A stretch of DNA of 64,000 bases from Acidobacteria bacterium 13_1_20CM_3_53_8 (GTDB taxonomy: Bacteria > Acidobacteriota > Blastocatellia > Pyrinomonadales > Pyrinomonadaceae): assembly GCA_001920415.1 (NCBI GenBank), contig MNJR01000142.1, positions 59,032 to 123,031 of the forward strand, given 5' to 3'. Below are positions 43,517 through 50,894 of this stretch, one piece after another; position 1 is the stretch's first letter; each line of letters starts with the position of its first letter. The translations under genes were made by a program, and so were the position numbers. Under the pieces are notes generated by a model. That model was not told the origin of the DNA, searched no databases, and saw nothing but the letters and a program-made list of their open reading frames with translations.

Positions 43517-45562
43517 CTATCTTTGAAGGAGCGCGCGTGCGTGATTCAAAACATTCTCGACCGTGAAACCAAGCTCCCGCATAGCAACATCGCCGGGCGC
43601 GGAGCCGCCGAAGCGATTCAAGCAGATGACATCGCCCTGTGGGCCAACGTAACGATCCCAACTCTGATGAACTCCGGCTTCGACAGCAAGGCGCGCCGTG
43701 ATTGAAGTTGGGAGAACTTCTTCTCTATATTCAGCTGGTTGCTCTTCAAATAGCTCAAGGCACGGCATAGAGATTACGCGCGTAGGCACGCCGTCTTTCT
43801 GCAACTGCTCGCGCGCTTCTAACACTAGCGAGACTTCCGAGCCTGTGGCGAGCAGGATTAATTGCGGCGTAGCTTTCTCTACGTTTGCTCCTTCGGCTTC
43901 GGCCAGAATGTAAGCGCCGCGTCGCGCACCTTCGGCAGAAGCGAATCGCGTGCGGTCAATAACGGGAAGTTTCTGGCGCGTGAGCGCTAGGGCTGTTGGA
44001 AGATTGCGACGCAGGATTGCAGTGCGCCACGCTTCTCTGACTTCGTGCGGGTCTGCCGGGCGTATGACGAAAAGATGCGGGATGGCGCGCAGCGCCGCTA
44101 TCTGTTCAATAGGCTGGTGCGTTGGCCCGTCTTCGCCCAATCCTATCGAGTCGTGCGTGAAGACGTATATGACCTGAACTTCCGAAAGACATGCCAGACG
44201 AATCGCCGGGCGCATGTAATCTGAAAAAGTCAGGAAAGTTCCGCCGTAAGGAATCAGCCCACCGTTCAGGCTAATGCCTGTCATAGTAGAACCCATAGCA
44301 TGCTCGCGCACGCCGAAATGAATGATGCGCCCTTCAAACTCGCCCGCTTCAAAACTTCCGCCGTCCTTGATGTCCGTGTTGGTTGATGGGCCAAGGTCTG
44401 CTGAGCCGCCAAAGAGCATGGGCATGTGCGGAGCAAGAGCGTTGATGACTTCGCCGGAAGCCTGCCGCGTAGCCATTGGCTTCGCATTCTCGAAAGAAGG
44501 CAAGTGCGATTCCCATCCGTCGGGCAAATCACCGCTCATAGTCAAGCGCCACTTTTGGCTTGCATCAGGACTCTTCTCTTCATACTTTTTAATGAGCGCG
44601 TTCCATTCTTCTTCTTGACGCGCGCCGCGTTCTATCGCTTCACGGAAATGCGAAAGCGCTTCTTCGGGCACGTAGAAAGTTTTGTCTTCAGGCCAGCCCA
44701 GATGTCTTTTGGTTTCGCGCACGGCATCTTCGCCCGGCGCGTCTGAATGCGCCTTGCGCGTGCCAGCCGTAGGCATTCCATAACCTATAGTAGTCTTCAC
44801 AGAAATCAACGACGGCTTCGTGCTGATTGATTGAGCTTCACGAATCGCGCGGTCAATCGCTTCCGTGTCGTTTCCATCTTCAACCGTCAGAGTGTGCCAG
44901 CCGTAAGCTTCAAATCGCTTCGGCACATTTTCGGAGAAAGCTAAATTCGTAAAGCCTTCGATGGTGACTTGATTGTCGTCGTATAGATATATGAGCTTCC
45001 CCAGTTTCAGATGTCCTGCTAGCGACGCGGCCTCGCTCGCAACGCCTTCCATCAAATCGCCGTCAGAGACAATCGCGTAAACGTAGTGATCAATTAAAGG
45101 GAACTCCGCCTTGTTGAACTTTGCGGCCAGATGCGCAGCGCCAATAGCCATGCCCACGCCATTAGCAAACCCTTGTCCGAGCGGCCCCGTAGTTATCTCA
45201 ACGCCCGGCGTCAATCCGTACTCAGGATGCCCAGGTGTCTTCGATCCCCACTGGCGGAAATTTTTTAGCTCTTCGAGCGGTAGATCGTAGCCCGTCAGAT
45301 AAAGCAGCGAGTAGAGCAGCATTGAGCCGTGACCTGCGGAGAGCAGGAATCGGTCGCGGTTGGCCCACTTAGGATTCTTGGGGTTGAAGCGAAGAAAGCG
45401 CGTCCAGAGCACGTATGCCATAGGCGCAGCCCCAAGCGGAAGTCCAGGATGCCCTGACTCCGCTTTCTGCACAGCATCAATCGAGAGCGTGCGAATAGTG
45501 TTGATGCAAAGTTGATCCAAATCTTCGGTCGGCTTCACTTCCTGCGGCGTTGACGCGCTCAT
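43517..45562 (-). CDS. tkt: Transketolase
   Basis: A 681-residue full-length transketolase. It shows the N-terminal [30 protein letters not shown], the TPP motif [32 protein letters not shown], then [28 protein letters not shown] and [20 protein letters not shown] in the pyrimidine domain. A C-terminal domain ends [19 protein letters not shown]. It transfers two-carbon ketol units in the pentose phosphate pathway with thiamine diphosphate. The adjacent rpiB and FGGY kinase genes suggest a pentose/sugar-acid module. Confidence 0.97.
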   Translation of the reverse strand: MSASTPQEVKPTEDLDQLCINTIRTLSIDAVQKAESGHPGLPLGAAPMAYVLWTRFLRFNPKNPKWANRDRFLLSAGHGSMLLYSLLYLTGYDLPLEELKNFRQWGSKTPGHPEYGLTPGVEITTGPLGQGFANGVGMAIGAAHLAAKFNKAEFPLIDHYVYAIVSDGDLMEGVASEAASLAGHLKLGKLIYLYDDNQVTIEGFTNLAFSENVPKRFEAYGWHTLTVEDGNDTEAIDRAIREAQSISTKPSLISVKTTIGYGMPTAGTRKAHSDAPGEDAVRETKRHLGWPEDKTFYVPEEALSHFREAIERGARQEEEWNALIKKYEEKSPDASQKWRLTMSGDLPDGWESHLPSFENAKPMATRQASGEVINALAPHMPMLFGGSADLGPSTNTDIKDGGSFEAGEFEGRIIHFGVREHAMGSTMTGISLNGGLIPYGGTFLTFSDYMRPAIRLACLSEVQVIYVFTHDSIGLGEDGPTHQPIEQIAALRAIPHLFVIRPADPHEVREAWRTAILRRNLPTALALTRQKLPVIDRTRFASAEGARRGAYILAEAEGANVEKATPQLILLATGSEVSLVLEAREQLQKDGVPTRVISMPCLELFEEQPAEYREEVLPTSITARLAVEAGVHQSWDRYVGPQGDVICLNRFGGSAPGDVAMRELGFTVENVLNHARALLQR

Positions 45563-45607
45563 CTCTTATTTACCCTCACTTAAAATCAAATGATGTCAAG
45601 AAATCAA

Positions 45608-45732
45608 TCTTTGCGGTCTTTGCTCTTTTCTTTGCGCCTTTGCGAGAACCATCAATTTACATGATTCTTGAGCTTTAAGAGAATTGCAGTTTCTCGCAAA
45701 GGCGCAAAGTTAAAAACTTAAGCTCGCAAAGG
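45608..45732 (+). repeat. Palindromic heptad-repeat element (cgcaaag family)
   Basis: The left arm at 45608-45649 runs ctttgcggtc to ctttgcgag. The right arm at 45691-45732 runs ctcgcaaaggcgcaaag to taagctcgcaaag. It lies between the FGGY kinase stop and the tkt start, both on the minus strand. Confidence 0.87.
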
Positions 45733-45768
45733 ATTGAATGTCAGCAAAGACGTTCATTCTAACTATGC

Positions 45769-47322
45769 TTATGTTTCGCTTAAGAATTTTGCTACCTCTT
45801 GATCGGCGACCGTAAGCTCGTAAATTTTCTGATGACGTTCAAGCGCTTGCTTGTAACGCTCGTGGCGCACAGAGTCCGGCTCGAAAGTTTGCAGAATGGG
45901 CGCTCCAGTTTCTCCTATGCTTTTTAACTTGCCCGCAGCCTCCAACGCAAGCAAAGTTGCGCCGCGCGATGATGCTTCGCGTACAGCCGAAAGATTTATG
46001 GCGCGTCCCAGCACGTCCGCGATTATCTGCGCCCAGATGGGCGAAGCATTCAGCGCGCCGCCCGACGCAATGATTTCTGCACCGGGCGCAAACCCTTCAA
46101 CGGCGCGCGCAACGAGCGCGAATCGGTAAGCGACCGCTTCCATCGCTGCACGAAGAATTTCAACGGGGCGCGTGTGCGCGGTCATCCCCATGATTGCACC
46201 GCGCGCACGCGCGTTCCATCCAGTGCTACGCTCGCCAGACCAGAACGGCAAGACTGTGAGTCCGTGCGAGTCAGGTTCAAGCTGCGCGAGTTCGCGTTCC
46301 AATTCCGCGTCGCCCCACGATAGATTCAAAGACTCTTTCATCCATTCGTAAAGGCCGCCGCCGTCCGACAATGCGCCGCCGATTACGATTCGTCTTCTAT
46401 CAACGCGATAACACCAAAGCTCTGGCGGCAAATTTCCAGAAACGCCACCTTCAAACACGACTCGCATGGCTCCGCTAGTACCTATCATGAGCGCTACGCG
46501 CTCGCGCGTACTGCATCCCGCGCCTATGTTGTTTGCAGCGCCGTCGCCTATAGCTTGAAACCAGCGCGCAGAAGCAAGACGCGGCCAACGCTTGGCGTAT
46601 TCGTCCGCGAGACCGAAGAACTCTTTATCTCCAGCAATCGGCGGAAGATTTTTATGCCCGATTCCAAGCCGAGACAAAATCTCTTCGTCCCAGGCGCATT
46701 CGTGAATATCAAGCAGCCCAGTGCCCGACGCCATTGACACGCTCGTTTTCGCTTCACCAAAAAAGCGCATGGCGAGAAGATCGGAGAATGAAAGCCACTG
46801 CGCAACTCTTTGAAAGAGATCACGGTGTTGCTCTCTGAGCCAGAGAATTTTCGCAGGCCAGTAGCTCGCGTGAAAGCGACAGCCCGTGCGCGCGTGCGTG
46901 CGCGTTTCATCAATCTGCGTGCGCAAAGTTTCCGCCGCGCGGGCTGCGCGCGTGTCTGCCCAACCGTAAACCGGAGTCAACGCGCGCCCATTAGTGTCAA
47001 CGCCGACCAGACTATGCCAGAAGCATGAGACGGCAACCGATTCGACAAAGAAATTAAGGCCAGCGGATCGCGCAAGCGTTTCGTCAATCACCCCAAAAAC
47101 CTGCTCGACCGCGCTCTCTGCGTCCAACTCCGCGCCACCATCTTCCGTAGTGCTAAAGCGGCGCTCCTCTCGCACCTCAGTCCCCGCCACCTCATCACCG
47201 CGCTCATCATAAAAAGCCGCGCGCACGCTAGACGTGCCAACATCGAGAGAAAGGATGAGGGATGAAAGAGAGGACGCGGGGAGTGGGAGACGCGGGGACG
47301 CGGCGAGAAAAGATGAGTTCAT
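45769..47322 (-). CDS. FGGY-family sugar kinase (gluconokinase-like) with repeat-derived N-terminus
   Basis: The conserved domain begins ILSLDVGTSSVRAAFYD and continues with GWADTRAARAA, FSDLLAMRFFG, IGDGAANNIGAGC, LMIGTSGAMRVV, PFWSGERSTGWNARARG and IIASGGALNASPIWAQIIADVLG, all typical of FGGY kinases of the gluconokinase/xylulokinase type. Everything before ILSLDVG is encoded by the palindromic repeat at 47250-47402 (Ser/Pro/Leu-rich). I chose ATG 47322, in the loop, because AGAG lies ~9 nt upstream; ATG 47397 would add 25 residues. The original start was probably near ILSLDV. Neighbouring tkt and rpiB suggest a sugar feeding the pentose phosphate pathway. Confidence 0.85.
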   Translation of the reverse strand: MNSSFLAASPRLPLPASSLSSLILSLDVGTSSVRAAFYDERGDEVAGTEVREERRFSTTEDGGAELDAESAVEQVFGVIDETLARSAGLNFFVESVAVSCFWHSLVGVDTNGRALTPVYGWADTRAARAAETLRTQIDETRTHARTGCRFHASYWPAKILWLREQHRDLFQRVAQWLSFSDLLAMRFFGEAKTSVSMASGTGLLDIHECAWDEEILSRLGIGHKNLPPIAGDKEFFGLADEYAKRWPRLASARWFQAIGDGAANNIGAGCSTRERVALMIGTSGAMRVVFEGGVSGNLPPELWCYRVDRRRIVIGGALSDGGGLYEWMKESLNLSWGDAELERELAQLEPDSHGLTVLPFWSGERSTGWNARARGAIMGMTAHTRPVEILRAAMEAVAYRFALVARAVEGFAPGAEIIASGGALNASPIWAQIIADVLGRAINLSAVREASSRGATLLALEAAGKLKSIGETGAPILQTFEPDSVRHERYKQALERHQKIYELTVADQEVAKFLSET

Positions 47323-47402
47323 GCGCAGCATCTCTTTTTCTTTCGCCGCGTCCCCGCGTCTCCGTGTCTCCGTGTCGTTCACATTTTCATCCCTCATCCC
47401 TT
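47250..47402 (+). repeat. Palindromic repeat (gacgcgg and gatgagg units) inside the FGGY kinase 5' end
   Basis: The left arm at 47250-47312 runs aaggatgagggatgaaag then gacgcggg units. The right arm at 47332-47402 is gccgcgtccccgcgtc through catccctcatccctt. One end immediately follows the TAG of the upstream gene (47403-47405) and the other reaches to ~10 codons before the conserved kinase motif. Confidence 0.88.
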
Positions 47403-47780
47403 CTACGGTGTTACGGCGCGGCGGGTAACGTGACCTATGCGACGGCCTGTTCTGCCAAAGCCTCTGCCCGAGTGCTTACCGAAGCCGCCCATGCCGCGCC
47501 CCAATGCTGCTCCTGCGCGAACGGGGCGGCCTCTTGCCATCTCTCTGCCGAAGCGGCGGCCTCCGCGCCCTGCGGATCGCCCGGCTTCGCCGAAAGCGCC
47601 GCCAATGCCTCGATGACTGTGACGCCTTGCTTCGTGCCGCAATCGCCTGTGACCCTGCGGCGTAGTAAGCACCTGCCCGTTCTGATTCTGCTCTTGCGCC
47701 GTGCGAGCTAAAGCCATGCAAAAGCTCGTGTCCGCGAAAGCAAACAGCGCTACCATGCAGACTATTAAAATTCTACGCAT
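47403..47780 (-). CDS. Secreted Gly/Arg/His-rich hypothetical protein
   Basis: A 125-residue protein starting MRRILIVCMVALFAFADTSFCMA, a signal peptide. The mature part is unusually basic and glycine-rich (RRLRHEARRHSHRG, RSAGRGGRRFGREMARGR, GFGKHSGRGFGRTGRRIG) with no Cys and few hydrophobic residues. I do not recognise a family. It might bind nucleic acid or surface polyanions, or be a structural envelope protein; there is no direct evidence. It lies upstream of the FGGY kinase on the same strand, with the repeat between them. Confidence 0.65.
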   Translation of the reverse strand: MRRILIVCMVALFAFADTSFCMALARTAQEQNQNGQVLTTPQGHRRLRHEARRHSHRGIGGAFGEAGRSAGRGGRRFGREMARGRPVRAGAALGRGMGGFGKHSGRGFGRTGRRIGHVTRRAVTP

Positions 47781-48006
47781 CCGATTTTGAGTCTCTCCTT
47801 TTGCCCCAATTATTTTCAGCATCGCATACGTCCCGCCGCCTCGTCTAGCATAGGCGTGCCTGACCCTTATTGAATTTTTATAGCAATCTTATTGCGCCAG
47901 ATGGTAAGCTCGACGTTGGGATTGAAAGGAGCGGCAAGCCTTGCCGCTCTCGTGATTATTCTTAAGACACTGTGCGCTTCATCACGCTGCCGATTGAAAC
48001 TTAAAG

Positions 48007-48729
48007 ATGCAGGCTCAAACTCTTAACTGTCCGATGTGTGGCGCTGCCACAGAGACCGAAAGTACGCAGTGTCGTTACTGCGGAGCGCGGCTCGCAACCG
48101 TCGCGTGCCCTTCGTGCTTCGGCATGATTTTCAAGGGCACGAAGTTTTGTCCGCATTGCGGTGCGCGCGCCGCACGCGCCGAAGAGACGGAAGAGAAAGA
48201 GCGGCGATGCCCGCGCTGTCGCACAGAGATGAAATTAATCGCCGTAGGCTCGTCCAGCCTGCGCGAATGCCCGCAGTGCGAAGGGCTGTGGGTTGACGTG
48301 GAATCTTTCAATAACATCTGCGCAGACCGTGAGCAACAGTCGGCTGTTCTCGGCGCAGCGTCGCCCGCACCTTCCAGCGAATTGAAAACGGACGAATCGC
48401 GCGTGCATTATGTCCCTTGCCCTGAGTGCGGGCAGTTGATGAATCGCATCAACTTCGCGCGCTGTTCGGGCGTGGTCGTTGACGTTTGCAAAGGTCACGG
48501 CACATGGTTCGACCGAGACGAGCTTCGCCAGATTGTAGAGTTCATACGCGCAGGAGGATTGGAAGCTTCACGCACAAGAGAATTGACAAAGATAGAGGAA
48601 GAACGACGCGCGCTTCAGCAGGAACAATTGGCCGCAGGTCTGAATCAGAACTCTTTAGGCAGCGGTCTTAACGCTTACTCGCGCGCGGGCGTTCTGCATG
48701 CTGCGCGCGGGCTTCTCAAAATTCTTTAG
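48007..48729 (+). CDS. Multi-zinc-ribbon protein with zf-TFIIB domain
   Basis: A 240-residue cytoplasmic protein built from several CxxC knuckles: CPMCG...CRYCG (residues 8-26), CPSC...CPHCG (~35-53), CPRCR...CPQCEGLWVDVESF (the zf-TFIIB pattern, ~68-100) and CPECG...VDVCKGHGTWFDRDEL (a second zf-TFIIB-like unit, ~137-175). The C-terminus is helical and charged (TRELTKIEEERRALQQEQ). Such proteins are common hypothetical zinc-ribbon proteins; a role in nucleic-acid or protein binding is likely but unproven. Confidence 0.82.
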   Translation: MQAQTLNCPMCGAATETESTQCRYCGARLATVACPSCFGMIFKGTKFCPHCGARAARAEETEEKERRCPRCRTEMKLIAVGSSSLRECPQCEGLWVDVESFNNICADREQQSAVLGAASPAPSSELKTDESRVHYVPCPECGQLMNRINFARCSGVVVDVCKGHGTWFDRDELRQIVEFIRAGGLEASRTRELTKIEEERRALQQEQLAAGLNQNSLGSGLNAYSRAGVLHAARGLLKIL

Positions 48730-48759
48730 GAAAGTATTCAGCGGGCGATCAATTGCAAA

Positions 48760-48814
48760 GGAATTTTTAATTTTAAATTTCAAATAAAATATTGAATTCA
48801 AAATTAAAAATTCC
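48760..48814 (+). repeat. AT-rich palindromic repeat (aattttaaattt units)
   Basis: ggaatttttaattttaaa at 48760-48777 faces aaaattaaaaattcc at 48800-48814. It is the whole convergent gap between the zinc-ribbon and MBL-rhodanese genes apart from short flanks. Confidence 0.75.
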
Positions 48815-48850
48815 CTCGCGCCACGCGTTATCTCTTCCCTGCGTGAACAT

Positions 48851-50251
48851 CTAAACGACCGCAGCCTTTTCCTCTTCAACCGGAAAGCCCGCCTCAATCC
48901 ACGCGCTTGTGCCGCCCGTTACGTTGAAGAGTTTTTGAAAGCCATGCTGTTCAAAGATGCTCGTCGCGGCGCTCGAACGATAACCGCCCGCGCAGATGAT
49001 GGCGGTCTCACGCGCAGGATCGAAGTTCTCCAAAAACTTTTTTAGCTGCGCGAGTTGCGCGTTGATAGCGCCGGGCACGTGGCCGCTCACGTACTCTGTG
49101 GGGCGGCGCACGTCAATTACCTGCAACCGCTCGCGCTCTTCAATCATGCTGCGCAATTCGTGAACGCTCACCTGCGGCACGCAAGTGACTTCCAATCCAG
49201 CCTCATGCCATGCGCTCATGCCGCCCTTCAAAAATCCACGCACGCTCTCGTGGCCTACGCGCGCCAGACGTATCACAGCCTCTTCAATCTTCTTCTCGTC
49301 GTCAGCAACGACGATTATAGGAGCGTTCATTGGAACGAGCGTTCCCGCCCACGAAGCAAACTGCCCGCCGAGTCCAATGTTGATCGCGCCGGGCACATGT
49401 CCCGCGCCGAAAGCGGCAGCCGCGCGCACGTCCAGAATTGTGTGACGCAGCTTTGCAAGGCGGTTTACTTCTTCGGGAGAAAGCGCGTCAGGCTCTGGCA
49501 ATTCTTCCAGGGCGACTGCGCCGCCTCGATTTATTTCAGCATCAACAGGAAAGTAGGCGGGCGCTTCCGGCAGCGCAGTGGTCATCATGCGAACGAACTC
49601 GTCTTTCGGCATAGGTTGAAGCGCGTAGTTGAACTTTCGCTGCTGGCCTATTGTTGAAGAAGTCTCTTTCGAGATATTTCGTCCGCACATGCTGCCAGCG
49701 CCGTGCGCAGGATAAACCTCGACCGCGTCATCAAGTTTCAGGAGTTTTTCATGAAGGCTATCGTAAAGCATCGCGGCCATCTGCTCAGACGTGAAGCCTT
49801 TCGAGCCTACTAGATCAGGGCGGCCAACGTCGCCTATGAAGAGCGTGTCACCCGTCAAGACTTTCTGCGGTTCGTCGGAAACTTCCCGGTCAACGACAAG
49901 AATCGAAATGCTTTCAGGCGTGTGCCCAGGCGTTTCCATCACGCACAAAATAACTTTGCCAACGCGAAGCTCATCGCCGTTTCTGACCGCGCGATGCTGG
50001 AAAGTCGCGTCAGCTTTTTCCCCGAAAACAACCTCAGCGCCCGTGCGCGCAGCCAACTCACGATGACCGCTCACGAAATCAGCATGAAGATGAGTCTCAA
50101 TCACGTACCTTATTTTCAACCCCTGCGCCTCCGCTTCAGCGACGTACTGCTCAACGTCGCGCTGCGGGTCAACGACCGCCGCTTCACCATCAGAGCCTAT
50201 AAGGTAGGAAGCGTGAGCTAGGCAGCCGAGATAAAATTGTTTGAAGTACAT
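48851..50251 (-). CDS. MBL-fold/persulfide dioxygenase-like protein with two rhodanese domains
   Basis: A 466-residue protein. The start at 50251 has AGGAGGAG upstream; an earlier frame start is rejected. Residues 1-~240 are a metallo-beta-lactamase fold of the ETHE1/CstB group (IETHLHADFVSGH, TPGHTPESI, TGDTLFIGDVGRPDL, VYPAHGAGSMCG). Two rhodanese-like domains follow. The first (~265-350) lacks the catalytic Cys loop (IIVVADDEKK). The second (~375-460) has it (AIICAGGYRSSAA). The likely role is oxidation of glutathione or other low-molecular-weight persulfides and sulfur transfer. Confidence 0.88.
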   Translation of the reverse strand: MYFKQFYLGCLAHASYLIGSDGEAAVVDPQRDVEQYVAEAEAQGLKIRYVIETHLHADFVSGHRELAARTGAEVVFGEKADATFQHRAVRNGDELRVGKVILCVMETPGHTPESISILVVDREVSDEPQKVLTGDTLFIGDVGRPDLVGSKGFTSEQMAAMLYDSLHEKLLKLDDAVEVYPAHGAGSMCGRNISKETSSTIGQQRKFNYALQPMPKDEFVRMMTTALPEAPAYFPVDAEINRGGAVALEELPEPDALSPEEVNRLAKLRHTILDVRAAAAFGAGHVPGAINIGLGGQFASWAGTLVPMNAPIIVVADDEKKIEEAVIRLARVGHESVRGFLKGGMSAWHEAGLEVTCVPQVSVHELRSMIEERERLQVIDVRRPTEYVSGHVPGAINAQLAQLKKFLENFDPARETAIICAGGYRSSAATSIFEQHGFQKLFNVTGGTSAWIEAGFPVEEEKAAVV

Positions 50252-50271
50252 GGCGCTCCTCCTATAAGCCT

Positions 50272-50718
50272 TCAATCACGTTCTGTATATCGCCAGCCTC
50301 TGACCCTTTCAGGGAGGTCGGTGAATTTCCCCTTAGTGCTGTAATATCTCGGAGCATCACTGATAATATCGAACGCTGCATACATCGAGCCGTCATTCAG
50401 ATCAATGATGAAGAGAGTGATATGGTCGCAAGCATATGATCTGGGAGACCCACACATGAACACTCGCAGGTAATTATCAACAATCTCGATTGGGCCTTCC
50501 TTCGTATGTCCTCTGGTGAGCATGTAATAATCATGTTGACTTAATAATCTTCTTAGGGGACGTTGAATCTCTGGAAGATTGAAAAAATTTCGGTGCTCAC
50601 GATTATAGGTCGGATACTTTCCTTCCCAGCTTCTCAAATGAGCATAGCTTCCTTGCGCCGCAGCATTTGCCCAAATGCCGAGAAGAAGTAGAATGACTAT
50701 GAATTTTGAGAACCGCAT
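50272..50718 (-). CDS. Secreted hypothetical protein (148 aa)
   Basis: No family recognised. MRFSKFIVILLLLGIWANAAAQ is a clear signal peptide; starts at 50739 or 50742 would add 7 or 8 residues. The mature part has a possibly disulfide-bonded pair (VFMCGSPRSYACDHIT) and strands ending ITLFIIDLNDGSMYAAFDII. It is compact and may be one small beta-rich domain. It is upstream of the MBL-rhodanese gene on the same strand (20-nt gap), so it may be co-transcribed with it. Confidence 0.65.
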   Translation of the reverse strand: MRFSKFIVILLLLGIWANAAAQGSYAHLRSWEGKYPTYNREHRNFFNLPEIQRPLRRLLSQHDYYMLTRGHTKEGPIEIVDNYLRVFMCGSPRSYACDHITLFIIDLNDGSMYAAFDIISDAPRYYSTKGKFTDLPERVRGWRYTERD

Positions 50719-50830
50719 GCTTTTCGAGAGCGTGGACATCAAACTCTTGATTGCCGGGCGCGGCTATTCTACTCCTATTCAAAGCCTGCTAGACAACAAT
50801 TACAAGAACCGATTCACGAACTTAAGATTT

Positions 50831-50894
50831 TCTTTGCGGTCTTTGCGCCTTTGCGTGAACATTTATCTCACGCAAAGACGCTAAGAACGCAAAG
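50831..50894 (+). repeat. Short palindromic heptad-repeat element (cgcaaag family)
   Basis: Arms 50831-50860 and 50868-50894 have a 7-nt loop. The right arm encodes the last residues (TLRS) and TAG stop of the acyl-ligase fusion gene. Confidence 0.87.
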
